From contig OZ316891.1 in NCBI GenBank assembly GCA_973895155.1, positions 31,620,001 through 31,684,000 on the forward strand: a DNA stretch of 64,000 nt, given 5' to 3'. The notes under the pieces were generated by a model. It was not told the origin of the DNA, ran no database searches, and worked only from the letters and a program-made list of their open reading frames with translations. The position numbers were made by a program, and so were the translations under genes. Positions 9,478-20,395 of the stretch are shown piece after piece (position 1 is the first letter of the stretch; each line of letters begins with the position of its first letter). The DNA comes from Marsupella aquatica. Its lineage: Eukaryota; Marchantiophyta.

Positions 9478-10299
9478 AATATACGCAGAGACAAAGCTGT
9501 ACTCACTTGATTGAGTAGGCAAGTGGGTGGACAAAGATCAACAACCGCAGTAGCAGCACAGCCAGAGAGGCAACAAAGGGGAAATTTCAGCAAAGGTAAG
9601 CGACACAGACAACTCACCCTCCGTCTCACCCTCCCAGCTCCAAAGTTGCAAGAGCAAGAAGTCAAAGGCACTGAAACAAAGCGGGTGGCAGTTTCAGTAT
9701 CTCAGGCAATGCAAAATTAATCCATACTTAATCAGCCCTGGCCACACGTTCCTTCAAAGCCCCTCATACTAGCAAGCAGGTCTGGCCTGTGAATCTTGTA
9801 GTGCTTAACAATACAAAGCCTTCCCAACCACCAATTCAAAAGTAGCAAAAATAGATCGAAAGCTAGTTCCGATGATAGCTCCCAAAAGCTTTCCTCAGCC
9901 CGATTCCTATGCACATCAGAGGAGCTCAAACCATTTAGAAATGAGATCACAGATTACTCTTGACAATCTCAAAAATGCCACAACCTAAGCACTGACAGCT
10001 CCGTCCCCCCATTCTAATTTCTTCGACAAGTTTGCCTTAAAGCACATCCACTCGCAGTTCAAGCAGATTCAGAATCATCATAGACAATAGAGTGCTCCAC
10101 CATAGCCCACGGTAGGTCCACGACCATCGTAACGAACGCTCCGCCCAGCTCCGCCCCTACCGGGGCTTATTAGTATTGCTCACTTTTAAGAAGGGCAGTT
10201 TTCGCAAAAGCAGTCTAATTGCCTAGACTGCACTAGAAAAGTTGGAGGCAATATCACAGCGGAGCATTCTGCGTCTAAGGGCCAGCGACGCCGTTCAGG

Positions 10300-10386
10300 A
10301 GATAGATGCGCGAGAGAGTGAAGATGGTGGGGAGCAAAAGACGGGTTGGGACTGGACCCTTGGTGCCGGTGGGTAATATGTGGGGT
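10300..10386. repeat. Direct repeat, copy 2 of 2
   Basis: Second copy of the 9391-9477 segment, about 0.9 kb away in the same orientation. It points to a local duplication or two copies of a short element. Confidence 0.7.
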
Positions 10387-10732
10387 TTCAATGAACAATG
10401 GGCCAGTTTGAGGAGGATTAAGAAGCGCGCACCCCACGTTCTTGTGTGGTGGTTGGGTGGGGTTTTGTTTGATAGAAGAAGAAATCACCATTCTCTTATG
10501 GAAGAAAGAAAATCGCAGGAAACAGTGGGCGAGAGAACAAGGCATGTAATAGAGTACTTGCGGTTACTCTAACGGTGCACGAACACTCACCTTTGTCTTC
10601 CGCTTTGTCTGCTGTGGCCGACAAATCCCAGAGCGCTGCCGAGCTCGGTGGTTGCTTGATGGTTGAAAGTGCGCAGCTCACGTCCCTACCTCAATGTCCA
10701 ACTCAATGTGGGATGCAGCAGCTTCTCTTGGT

Positions 10733-10790
10733 CGCATCTCCTCTTGGTTGCATCTCCTCCTTGTCGCAGCTCCTCTTGGGGTTCACAGCT
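10733..10790. repeat. Short degenerate repeat (GCATCTCCTCTTG-like units)
   Basis: Three imperfect copies of a 15-20 bp unit (GCATCTCCTCTTGGTT, GCATCTCCTCCTTGTC, GCAGCTCCTCTTGGGG). A pair of similar GATGGTTGA...GCGCAGCT segments lies nearby at about 10658 and 10809. Meaning unknown. Confidence 0.5.
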
Positions 10791-10889
10791 AGCGCGCAGC
10801 AGCACTCGATGGTTGACAATGCGCAGCTGAGCTAGGAGAAGAACTGAATGATTGTCTGCTCTTCTCTGCAGTCCAAGCACCCGACTGGC

Positions 10890-12630
10890 AGCTCTGCAAA
10901 CCCTGATCGTAGCTGCAATCTCTACTCCGTTGATTGAAGAGCCTCCCTCTTCAAAGCTCGGTTGACCTAGCTCTACGATTGACGGAGCTTGTCATCCTCT
11001 GCATCAAAAACCCTCCACCACCCGACCTTGCGCGTACTTCAGGAAGCTCCTTACCACCAACCGCTTCTCGGGGATGCCTTGCAACAATGTCCTTACCACC
11101 TAACGACTCTCAAGGCTGACTCTCCCAAACCAATGCAAACCCCTTGCAATCTAATACACTGTGTCCAAACAGAGGCAGAACTGTCAAAAGCGCTCGCAGT
11201 AGTGGACGCAGCAATGTGAAGTGAATGAGCTCCGACCTTCCCTCGCAAAATGCTTACCCTAAACTCTGCTCGTATGCTAAACTCACAAACATTCCGCAGG
11301 TCGTTCTGTCGCAAAGCACAAATGATGGGGCCCAAACGCATGGGGCGCGGACACTCGATACTTCCCTTCACAAAAACCCAGTTTCATACGATGACCAAAG
11401 CATACTCACCCTAACCCAAGACTTAGTGCAAACAGGACCCTAAACGCTAATCCAGGGCCCGTTTCCGTTGAGTTGAGCCGTTAGGCTTGATAAGTCATGG
11501 CCAGAGTCTTGATGTAGGGGAACAATGTGGACTTAATTAGGCAACAAATGAGTACATTTGGGTGAGGGTAAAGGATAACTTTAAATAAATCCCTTTGGTG
11601 ACAAAGATGAGGCCACTTAATCAGTTGTGCCCCACCCTAACCCCCCCCCCTCCGGGCCCCCCTCATGGAATTACCTCTATCAAAAGTACCCTAAGTTATG
11701 AAAAGTACCCGTTACATGGACCTGTTTTGAGAGTTGAAAGATAATCAGAAGTAAAGGGACCATGGAGAAGAGGGGGCCAATGTAATTAAGTCAAGCATCA
11801 CTCATTCAAAATCCACATGGACATAGTTGGGTACTATATGAGACACCAGGGGACAAGACATTTTTGAAGGGTTGGCATATTTACCCTCATCCCTAAACTT
11901 GGATGTCGTGCACATAACATCCACTCTCCTACCCCAAGTACAAAACAACTCCTAACAACTTAGGCCCAATGTAGTCACTTGTGCCCAACCATGTTCGTTA
12001 AGAGCCTAAATGTTTTCATTTCACCCACATTGCATGTTGTTGGGGGTTCCATGGTCTGTTATTATAATGTAACTCCTCATGTGAACTTTGTGAAATTTAG
12101 TATTTAAGGGACCATGGAGAAAGTAGGCCAATGGAGTAATTGGAACCATGAACCTTTTTGGTCACAAATAAGGCCATCTAATGAGTTATGCCCCTTGCTA
12201 TCATTATCTTTATAGAATTAACCCTCTTCAACATAAGTGATCATTACCCATGTAGTCCTAGACTATTCACCGTTCACAAAGTAGCAAGGACCCTTCTCAT
12301 AGTCATTTAGAGAACCATATAACACTAATAGTCTTTTGTAGTTTTCAACAAAACCGGCACAATGAGAGCGAGTCGTTTCAAGTATGGAAAAAGGACTTAG
12401 TGGGCTTAGTCCTATAAGGTATGGTCTAAATGGCCCCGGTTTCTACTAGTGATTGAACCCCTGATTGAGCATAAATCTCAATTTGCCAATCCGCCATCCC
12501 CTAGTCTACTCCCTCCCACTAACCCTACACATGCATCACATACACACACAACAAACTACTTTTAATAAACAATAGTCAATTATATATCACAATTTACTCA
12601 CACTTTGAATGTATGTAGTCAAAGCCTGCA
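10890..12630. other. Non-coding region with a poly-C tract
   Basis: Mostly AT-rich DNA with short stop-broken frames, and a C-rich tract around 11639-11665. I see no gene. Parts may be old, unrecognisable transposon sequence or the 3' flank of T copy A. Confidence 0.4.
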
Positions 12631-12774
12631 AGTCACTTGCATCTAGTACATACACTCTGTCAACTATCCCAGACTTCATTGTCAAGTTCACATTTGAAAT
12701 TACCATTTCAATATCAATTGTCCATCTGTTGCATCATAAGTGAACAAAGTTTTGTTGTTACCAGTAGATTTGTA

Positions 12775-13657
12775 TCAATTACACTGCAAGCGACACACAC
12801 TTCCACTCTGTCCAATTGCAGGCACAGGCCTGTCCAACAAATCTATTGCTTTCCAACGTCTGACCCAATGGGAGCCATTCTTCTGTATCATAAACTCAAT
12901 CCTCCCCAACCAATATTCCTTCTTTGCAGATGTTGCGTCAACAACAGGCCCTTTATCTATTCCCTTCCTCTTCTTTGACTTGGATGATCTGGTAGAAGGA
13001 CCAACCTCTGCAGCAGACTCAAACAAAACTGCTATATCAGTACCAATGTCAACCAAACAAGTCATAGAGTCACCATTTTCCTTCTCCTTACCAGTAGTGT
13101 AATAGGTCTTGTGGGCTATCCTAGTTAGCCTATCCTTTGACATGAAAGGATTGCAGCACAATTGACTCACAAGAGTGGACTTGTAGGTAGTCCTTCCCTC
13201 ATAAGTTATAGTAGACACTACTGACCGGGGTGTCTGCACATCAGTTAAGTCTGCTTGAACTCCATTAAAATGCCTTACTTCATGTCCTAGTGTCTCCATT
13301 TCACAAAATGGGTTAGTGTCCACCTCAATCAAACAATCATCAACTGTTAGTGGCTCAATACAATCCTGACTGTCTAGAGTGTTGATCCCATGAATCAATC
13401 CGATTGAGATCTTCTTCAGGATCTTCAAAATCTAGAAACTCTCCAATTGGGGGCTCAGGTCTAGGGCCTACAGTAGATCGATGTTCAACTGTGTCTTCAG
13501 CGTCATCACATAACACAACCTCTTTCATGACACTTGTATCCGGCCAAGTCTCTGCCTCCACCTCCCAAGGATGAACCCACCATCGTCTTTTCGCTGCTAG
13601 CAAAGAACTCCTTGGTGACATGTTCAACTTGCACAACAAATCCTTTGCTTCCTGCAA
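12775..13657 (-). CDS. Transposon T copy A, C-terminal coding blocks
   Basis: Two overlapping minus-strand frames: 13657-13355 (RSSLLAAKRRWWVHPWEVEA, then an acidic part with PIGEFLDFEDPEEDLN) and 13428-12775 (ETLGHEVRHFNGVQADLTDV, a basic KSKKRKGIDKG stretch, EYWLGRIEFMIQKNGSHWVR). The two are out of register by a frame, so an intron or frameshift lies around 13355-13428. I recognise no family. The basic stretch could be a nuclear signal. Its place directly downstream of the other T blocks on the same strand is the reason to assign it to T. Copy B has lost this part to LINE2, so it has no second copy in the window to support it. Confidence 0.4.
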
Positions 13658-13831
13658 ACCTTCCTTTAGAGCATCAACAACCAGCTCATTAGTCTAAACT
13701 GTAGAGTAATCAAATAAATTTGGAGCTTGTTCTCCTTCATCCAGAGGATGTAAAGTTGCCCAAACATGATACTGTTTATCATGTGATGGACGTATCTTCA
13801 ATCCCTCTGGTCCATACTCTAATCCAGCTAG

Positions 13832-14299
13832 TCAATTTAGTCCCACTGCACTGTCCAGTAGAGATCCAAAGTCATAATTTCTCTCATGGCCACTCATGCC
13901 ACCTACCTTGCTGAAAAATATCTCACAACAATCTGATCCCAGCAAGTGAAATGGAACTTGCAAATATGGGAACTTGTCCCGAAAGGCACAGAGTAACAAT
14001 ACTACAAAATGACAAGACATGTTGATATCATGGAAAGCCTGCACAGAAATCATGTTCTTCTCTGTGATAGATCCAGCATTCCCTATCACAGAATGATCAC
14101 CATACCTCAACCATAGCCTCCACAATCGGAAGAACCAAGATACCTTTGATGCCAAGACAACACGGGTTCTTAGGTCATGCTTAACAGAGAAGAAAATATC
14201 CATGTAGTCTGCACAAACCTCCAAGTATATCATGGTCCCAAAGCTTCTGTCATGACGAACATCTCGTCGCTCATACATATGCTGCAGGCAGGCCTCCAC
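13832..14299 (-). CDS. Transposon T copy A, block with GSDCCEIFFSKVGG motif
   Basis: Frame from 14299 to 13832. It holds YMDIFFSVKHDLRTRVVLAS, then WRLWLRYGDHS, then FHLLGSDCCEIFFSKVGGMS and NYDFGSLL. A 'LG(S/T)D..E.FFS.(V/I)' motif with a helix after it is the kind of segment that carries the final acidic residue in several transposase families with an inserted helical domain. That is inference from shape, not a family match. The first two-thirds are repeated almost exactly in copy B (58741-58942), ending where LINE2 inserted. It is out of frame with the block before it (stop at 14330), so a short intron is likely between 14299 and 14360. Confidence 0.45.
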   Translation of the reverse strand: MEACLQHMYERRDVRHDRSFGTMIYLEVCADYMDIFFSVKHDLRTRVVLASKVSWFFRLWRLWLRYGDHSVIGNAGSITEKNMISVQAFHDINMSCHFVVLLLCAFRDKFPYLQVPFHLLGSDCCEIFFSKVGGMSGHERNYDFGSLLDSAVGLN

Positions 14300-14329
14300 T
14301 CTCCTGGAAGCTATTCATTGTGGGCCAGC

Positions 14330-14981
14330 CTAGTTTTGTCTATCTGTCCTATTCACATCATCCCAATGCAAACCATGCTCATGAATTGCATAATGGTTAT
14401 AAACAAATGTGACATATGACAAAGATGCATGCTGATCACCAAGAACTAACATAGCAGACACTCGGTCCAATGGGTTAATTGCCTTCTTGCCATTGTGAGG
14501 TGGGTCTTGATCTCCAAAACCATATAGATCTCCATTCGGAAGTATGGACACTGAGTATTGCCACCCAACCCATCCTACACTGTACCTAGGAAAGGAACCA
14601 TTCACAGCAGTATAATCTTCCATCATCAATTTCCTACGACGGGCATCACCATCACTAGCATGGCCCAACAAAGGACCAACACTGTCTCTGCAATGTGTGT
14701 CCCACATGGACTTCAGCTGCACGCAATGCTCTCTTACCCAGGGAGCTCTAAACTTGTTACATGTTGGTAGAACACACAATGCCAATTTAGGCATCTTTGC
14801 ATGCAGAGGATTGACAATGATTACTCTAGCATACATGCCTTTGGTATACTGCTCAAAAGTACTTACAATCTTGTCATACCCTTCAGTACCTGCTCCAACC
14901 AGTACTTCCAAGCCAAAAGAACATGTGTGCTCCTCTAAGGGGCCACAGAAACCAATGAGGGTGTCATATTTAGCTTCCCAT
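14330..14981 (-). CDS. Transposon T copy A, exon after a 100-bp intron
   Basis: The exon starts at 14981, after an AG acceptor (GTGTGATAG), and encodes WEAKYDTLIGFCGPLEEHTC, then YARVIIVNPLHAKMPKLALC, then WDTHCRDSVGPLLGHASDGD, and a Tyr/Gly-rich end. Joining it to the donor at 15082 (CCCAG then GTTTGT) gives a frame-matched ETRIKERP-R-WEAKYDTLIG. Copy B shows the same donor and acceptor. The alternation of beta-like strands (DTLIGFCG; ARVIIVNPLH) looks like an RNase H-type transposase core, but I cannot place its catalytic residues with confidence. Copy B carries a 45-bp duplication in this exon that copy A lacks. Confidence 0.5.
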
Positions 14982-15081
14982 CTATCACACACAATACAAA
15001 ACACACATCAGCTCATGACGTGCAAACTCATCCAACACATTCAAAAGAACAAGCTAATTTACTAGAGACAAAAACACAAAC

Positions 15082-15716
15082 CTGGGTCTCTCTTTTATCC
15101 TTGTTTCATCCTCAGCAAACATTACTGGTACATCTCCTGAAATTCCAAGTGACTGCTTTGATGCACATAGTACTCTGCACACCTCCTGGAATATCTCTTT
15201 TTGAATGCCAGCTCTAAAGGGTGGTAGTTTTGCTCTATCACATTTCAAGGTCTTCAGACCTGGACCACCTAGGTTTGCCTGGAAACAATGAGCCACTTGT
15301 CTACCTTGGGAAAAGGCCTTGGTTCTCTTACTGTATCGATAACCCTTAGCAACTCTCTGCAAGTTCTTAGCTAAATCTGTCAGGAAATCCCACAACCCTT
15401 CCTTGCCACCAAAAGCACCACGCCTATGTCCATTCACAATATTTCTCAGAAACAGTCTTAAATCTTTCCTATCATGGGCTACTCCTAATAAATCTTCTAG
15501 CTTCTTTCGCCTAACACTCAAGGCACAAATTTTCTGAGCCTGTTGTGCCAACAGCCAACGCTGTTTCCTAAAGCGAGTGTTGAGGTTACCAGTTACATGT
15601 TCCCTCAGTTTGGTTTTGGTCAAGTATGCCAACCTCATCCCACCCTGTGTAATCCTGTCTCCTCTCTGCACTAATGCTTCCGCTTCCCTGTGCACCTTGC
15701 CACAAAAATCATTCAT
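15082..15716 (-). CDS. Transposon T copy A, block with FAEDETRIKERP motif
   Basis: Frame starting MNDFCGKVHREAEA at 15716 and spliced at 15082/15081 (GT donor). It contains a basic region (KTKLREHV, NTRFRKQRWLLAQQAQK, SVRRKKLEDLLG), NGHRRGAFGGKEGLW, and at its end GDVPVMFAEDETRIKERP. A 'DET' at the end of a beta strand, followed across the intron by 'YDTLIGF', resembles the first strand-Asp-strand of RNase H-fold transposases. This is inference. The frame overlaps the previous block by a few bases in a different phase; copy B has the same overlap. Compared with copy B, this copy keeps a CAG codon where B has TAG (57632-57634). Confidence 0.5.
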
Positions 15717-17094
15717 GTTTTATAGAATCACATAGAGTGCAAGTGAGGTGTTGAAAACCACCTCCATTAATGGACACCCTGTGACATTGCTTGTGCCTAA
15801 AACAACCCTGTATACCAACAACTGACTGGCTAGTTACATTGAAAACCTCAGCATAGGTGGTACGGTCATAGTCCCAGACATTCCCTCCCTCTTGATCATC
15901 AAGTATGCCCTTCACATCCATAGAATCCCCTGTCCACTTGACCTCTGACTCCCACAAGCCCCAACAAAGCAAACTTAAACTTGGCTCAACGGAGGAATAC
16001 AACCCACCTCTGCCTGAACTGCTCCTTGCAGCAGAGCTGTCCTCTCTAAAGAAATTCAGAATAGAATTTTGAGATGGAAACAGATCACGAGCATCAGGCT
16101 TCCTTGGTCTCCCCTTCTTCCCTGCCCTCAGTGCAGCCTGGGTATTGGTGACGACATTCTCAAGTGCATCCATATGATCCCGACTGACAAGGTGTTGCCT
16201 TAAATTGTGTTCCAAATTGGATTTCTTATGGCACATGTTAGTATGTAGCTTGCCATAGACTGTACATCTAACCTTAAACAGGAATGACCTCTGTGCAAAT
16301 GTTGGATCAGTGGGAGATGGTGTGATAGAGAACACTTCTACCACCCCACCTACCTCTGCATTCAACTTTTGCACTATTTCCACACCAGCCCCTATTTGCA
16401 TACTATGATCAAACAATGGTTGCTGTATAGTGTCAGCAGCCGTCACCAAAGCTCCAGCTAAACCCCTTCGCTTACACCAGTTCTCCTTGTGTTTAGGGTT
16501 GGTCAGGTGCTTTGTCTTGAAGTTGCTAAAGCAATTTGCGATGGACTTGAGCACCTGTGAAGTGGCTGCATTCCCATAAGTCTCCCTACACTCTAAGCAT
16601 TCTAGATGACCTCGACACTCCCCTCCCTCATGCCATGTTTGCACTTTCCACTGGTGCTCACCAAAGCCCTTCTGGTTCACCCAGGATCGTAGCTTCAACC
16701 ACTCATCATTCCAGGCCTTTGATGCAGCCTCAGACATGAGGTGAGACTCAAAGGAGCCTGTGACAGGCTGTACAATAGCCTGTACTGGCACCCCTTGTGT
16801 TTGTCCTTGAGACAATGGAGTCGTGCCTGCCACATTGGACACAGTGGCAGTAGATGAATGAGAGGAACCAATAGTGACCCTCTCAGTAGGCAAGGCAACT
16901 GAGGGTAACTCTGCAATCACGTAAATTGTCCCTTGAAGTTCAGTCACCCCAATAGTCTTCTCTGAAAAGCGCCGGACTCGACCAGGCAACCTCTCATCCC
17001 AAAAATCGAAGTCAAACTCTACTGCACCAACACATTTCAGACGAAAATCTGCCAGAGTCTGCCTTCTTTGAAGGACATGACACAGATTGGCGTA
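15709..17094 (-). CDS. Transposon T copy A, N-terminal block (zinc-finger-like, DNA-binding?)
   Basis: Open from about 17094 to the stop at 15709 with no ATG at its start, so a 5' exon or a lost start is likely. It encodes VEFDFDFWDERLPGRVRRFS, a Ser/Thr-rich linker, then a possible zinc-binding domain with Trp and Cys/His: WLKLRSWVN, ECRGHLECLECRETYG, NCFSNFKTKHLTNPKHKENW. A second Cys/His cluster follows (RCTVYGKLHTNMCHKKSN, HLVSRDH), then GKKGRPRKPDARDLFPSQ, an AT-hook-like motif, and a final CFRHKQCH...CTLCDS. The GRPRKP motif and Cys/His clusters suggest DNA binding, as in the N-terminal part of many transposases. Copy B repeats this block at 40808-41353 plus 56421-57285, split by element E. 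Confidence 0.5.
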   Translation of the reverse strand, partial: YANLCHVLQRRQTLADFRLKCVGAVEFDFDFWDERLPGRVRRFSEKTIGVTELQGTIYVIAELPSVALPTERVTIGSSHSSTATVSNVAGTTPLSQGQTQGVPVQAIVQPVTGSFESHLMSEAASKAWNDEWLKLRSWVNQKGFGEHQWKVQTWHEGGECRGHLECLECRETYGNAATSQVLKSIANCFSNFKTKHLTNPKHKENWCKRRGLAGALVTAADTIQQPLFDHSMQIGAGVEIVQKLNAEVGGVVEVFSITPSPTDPTFAQRSFLFKVRCTVYGKLHTNMCHKKSNLEHNLRQHLVSRDHMDALENVVTNTQAALRAGKKGRPRKPDARDLFPSQNSILNFFREDSSAARSSSGRGGLYSSVEPSLSLLCWGLWESEVKWTGDSMDVKGILDDQEGGNVWDYDRTTYAEVFNVTSQSVVGIQGCFRHKQCHRVSINGGGFQHLTCTLCDSIKHE

Positions 17095-17329
17095 TCAGGC
17101 TTTCCTCCCTCCTCACCCTTTTCTACCAATCTGACAGAGCTCATGCCTAGGTGTGCCATGATGGACAGTTATACAGGCTGTGAAAGTAAGGGATAGGGAT
17201 TAGGTACATGAACCTGTCATACAACAATGGACAGACATAGAAAAAGATCAGGACTCAAGTCAACCATTCACAATGTCATTTGAACACTCAATAGACTATT
17301 GTAGTCAATGAAACTTACTTGAGTCCATT

Positions 17330-17434
17330 TCAGTTCATCAACCTTCCATTTCATTCAACCAAATACTTAAGTCCATTTCATTCATCAAAAAACTCAAGTC
17401 CATAGCATTCAACCAAATACTTAAGTATAATTTA
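17330..17434. repeat. Short imperfect tandem repeats
   Basis: A CATTCAACCAAATACTTAAG unit occurs twice (around 17352 and 17406), with ACTCAAGTCCAT/ACTTGAGTCCAT variants between and before. It lies just outside T copy A and abuts LINE1. The last bases (17423-17434) are the LINE1 target duplication. Confidence 0.6.
17423..17434 (+). repeat. Left 12-bp target-site duplication of LINE1
   Basis: AAGTATAATTTA here and again at 28627-28638. These are the only bases shared at the two junctions, and they bracket LINE1 with its 3' insertion. Confidence 0.75.
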
Positions 17435-18287
17435 CACAAGGGATTACACAAGGTGAGCATTGGACTGCGGGGCCTGCCATCGACTGATCGCTGGGAGGTT
17501 GAGGTCTGAGCTACTGGCTAGGTCTAGATTGTGCTTGGCCCCGTTACGCTTTGGGGCCTCCGAACATTCACAGGTGAACTCTGATGCGATGGTCTAAGTT
17601 GGAAGCGCAAATTGTTTATTAGCTACCTCGGATGTAAACTGGAGGCTTACGGAATCGTGGAGCGTTTTGTGGGGTACTACACCAGGATCACAGGGGAGTA
17701 CGCTCTGTGCCCCACTAGGATCGTGGTGGAGCACTCCATCTCTGTCCTAGATGGTTCAAGATAATTTCTACAAAGCAAAGCGAGATGGTACGGTGACACT
17801 CTGAAGTGGAATTTGCCATGCTCCCATTGACTGTCTCTTGAGGGCGTAGTATTGGAAGGCTTGAATCTGCCGCTGCCGGTTACTCGGGACTTCTTTTGAC
17901 GACACGACGTTGGATGCGGGGCCGCTGCGGTGCAACTAGCTGAAGGTGCATTGGACTCCTCTGCTAGCTAAATGCCTGCACGATCAAGCCTTGCTGAACG
18001 CCGGATGAACTTCAACCCTTTGCTCGAAGATTATTGAGCTGGGGGCCTGGGGAACCTCGGATTATCTAGCTAGGATAAGATTGAACTGCAACGACATTAA
18101 GTATTTGCAACAATACTTATCAACGCACTTGGATAAGGAGCAATACGTGCCCAAGGTCGGCTGTGTTCGAAGAAGGGCTGGATAGACACACTTGAATGAC
18201 ACCCACACAACAATCCAAACAAGGTGAGACCGAGATCCAAGCTCACATTCTTTTGCATCGCTGCTCTTTGCTTCGGGTGGACTCACC
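17435..18287 (+). promoter_or_regulatory. LINE1 5' UTR with presumed internal promoter
   Basis: 853 bp without a long open frame between the target duplication and the first ATG of ORF1 at 18288. Plant L1-type LINEs are transcribed from internal promoters in this position. No individual element could be identified. Confidence 0.4.
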
Positions 18288-20354
18288 ATGGAGTATGGCA
18301 GAACGGGTGGATGGGAGGGTGAGAATTCCTCCCGTGCTGCTGGCTATCATGGGGCTCGACCTTATCAAGAGTTCCAGGGGCAGGATTTCTATGGACATGA
18401 GCAATTCAGTAGACAGGATTCTTGGAGTTCGCCACTTCGCGGAGGTGGACGTGGACGTGGACCTTTCTCTGCTAGGTCGGGGCGCCCCCCGTTCGTTGCT
18501 CAGCCAACTTACGATCTCTTTGCGGATCAGTCAGGAGGATACAACTCCACCAAGGATCTGTAGCGTGCACACCCTGCGGAGGGAATTGAGAACAAGGAAA
18601 ATGCACAGCCAACCACGTCTAGCACCCCCAGGGATGCTGAAATGCCTCATGCTCCCCAAAGGACTCCGGTGGCATAGGACACAATGCTTGGCCATACTCC
18701 GACTCATGTTCAGGAGAAGTCTGCCACTTGGAAGAATGCTGCTTTCGGATCAGGGATAGAACCGGCTGTTGTTACCGAGGATTGCATTAACATACTAAAA
18801 GAGATTGGAGAAGTCACAAAGGGTGACTGGCACCAGAAACTCTTTACTACAGTGGAATGGCCATTGGAAGAAGCAGCCAACAATGTTCGACAATTGTACA
18901 ATTGTGCTCTACTTTGTTATTTCACTGATAGACCTCCGATGCTTCCCACTTTTCGAGCTTGGATAGATGAGCAAATGGTATGTGGGCGAGGCTGGCCGGT
19001 GCTGCAGGTCAAATTTGTTGGTAAGAACTTTTACCTGGTAGTCTTTGCGAGTGCTGATCATCGGGATCTTGCTCTGTCTGCTGCTCCATGGTTCATTGAA
19101 CGCAAACTAATCTTTACATTCCCATGGGACCCCACATTTGATATTCGAACAGAGAAATATACCAAACTACCAGTCTGGATTGAGCTTCCTTTTCGGGCAC
19201 TGGTGTTGGAAGGGTGCCGGATTAAGATCGCGGAATCACTGGGCAAGCTGCTGCACTACATCCAGGGGGATGAATACAGCTCATACCCGCATGACAGAGC
19301 TTGTATCCTTTGGGATACGGAACGGGAGGTTCCTTTCAGCGCTCGTGTGAGGATCCGAGAGGATATTATCATCTGGCAACCTATTCAATTCAAGAATATA
19401 CCATTTCACTGCTTTAAATGTAATAAGAAGGGACACTTAGCTAGAGAATGCAGAGATGGCTTCGAAGAGGCGGCCAACACGTCTGCTGAGCACATTGAAG
19501 GGGAGGAGGACGCTCACACACCTGAGGAACTTGATGGGGTGGCTGAAGGGGACCCCGATGAGGTACTGAGGACACAATTGGCGTCGAATCTGCGCGCCAG
19601 GGGCAGAGACAAGCATTTGCCTTGCGCTGGCGGCCCATCGGTGGCAACTGACCTCAACACGGTGGAGTCCTTATTGGAACACATTGAGGATGTGCCTGAA
19701 GTGATACCGATTCTAACTAGTGGCATTCCACGGGAACGTGTGGCTCTTGCGGGAGGAATTTCCATCCCTCAGAAAGATTTGATCACCCTGCCCACTAAAG
19801 AACAAGGGAACCTGATATCCTCGCCTGCCCCGACAGTTACTAAGCTTTTGGCCGACGCAAGTATCTTTGTTCCGTCTGGAGATGTCAGCTCGCCTCTGAT
19901 AGCACCTGGAACCTTGGTTGTGCACTCACAGAATGTAGACCCCGAGGCGTTTTCATATCACGGAGATTCTGATGTGGACTTAGAGATGTCCGAATACGAG
20001 GAGTATGTCTCTGGTAAAGGGAAAGAGAGAGTTCGGAAGTTGGATACTCGGACGCCGCCTCCTGCAAAGAAGGACAGGAGCACTCAGGACTCTAAAAAGC
20101 AACGTTCCTTACATTTCTCACCCACAATTGTGTCGGATGCAGGGACAGGAATGGATGGAGAGGATAGCAGAATGGAGGCTGAGCGGTCCCCTGGATGGAG
20201 GGCCGTCCCCTCTGGTGGCCAGCTCCCACTCTTGACAGGCCTGAATGATACAATGATGGAGGATACTATTGTGGATACTCCGCGTCACCGTCAAGGCCTT
20301 ATCACTGCTAGGGATGGCAATGGCTCCTCCCCGGGTGGACGTGCACACATTTGA
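18288..20354 (+). pseudogene. LINE1 ORF1, DUF4283/zinc-knuckle RNA-binding protein, one stop codon
   Basis: The ATG at 18288 begins MEYGRTGGWEGE with an RGG-type region (RGGGRGRGPFSARSG). A TAG at 18561-18563 breaks the frame, which then continues unbroken in the same phase to 20354. The central part has the DUF4283-type fold seen in plant LINE ORF1: QVKFVGKNFYLVVFASADH, then SAAPWFIERKLIFTFPWDP, then KLPVWIELPFRAL. A CCHC knuckle follows, CFKCNKKGHLAREC, at about 19411-19452. The C-terminal third is acidic and disordered with SYHGDSDVDLEMSEYEEYVS, a stretch also found in LINE2 ORF1. The protein would package the LINE RNA. An alternative is that translation starts downstream of the stop. Confidence 0.75.
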
Positions 20355-20395
20355 GGATTGGCACTCTGCTCTGGTAGCGGAAAGGGGGTCGAAGT

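Larger units (their letters stand above)
12640..17275 (-). mobile_element. Transposon T, copy A (unclassified DNA transposon)
   Basis: The right (5') limit is where near-identity to copy B stops: copy B starts at about 40651, and the reverse complement of copy A matches it from about 17275 inward. The match continues through the coding region to 14095 (58942 in copy B), where LINE2 interrupts copy B. The left limit is only the end of recognisable coding sequence. The gene has several exons and encodes a large protein with possible DDE-type motifs (see 15082-15716, 14330-14981, 13832-14299). Near-identity to a copy some 40 kb away in the opposite orientation, with shared introns and ending at sharp points, shows that it moved or was duplicated as a unit. 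No terminal repeats could be fixed, so the superfamily is open. Confidence 0.55.

Noticed and set aside
11639-11665. C-rich tract as a regulatory element
   Set aside because: A homopolymer-type tract without nearby gene or conserved partner. No basis for a function.
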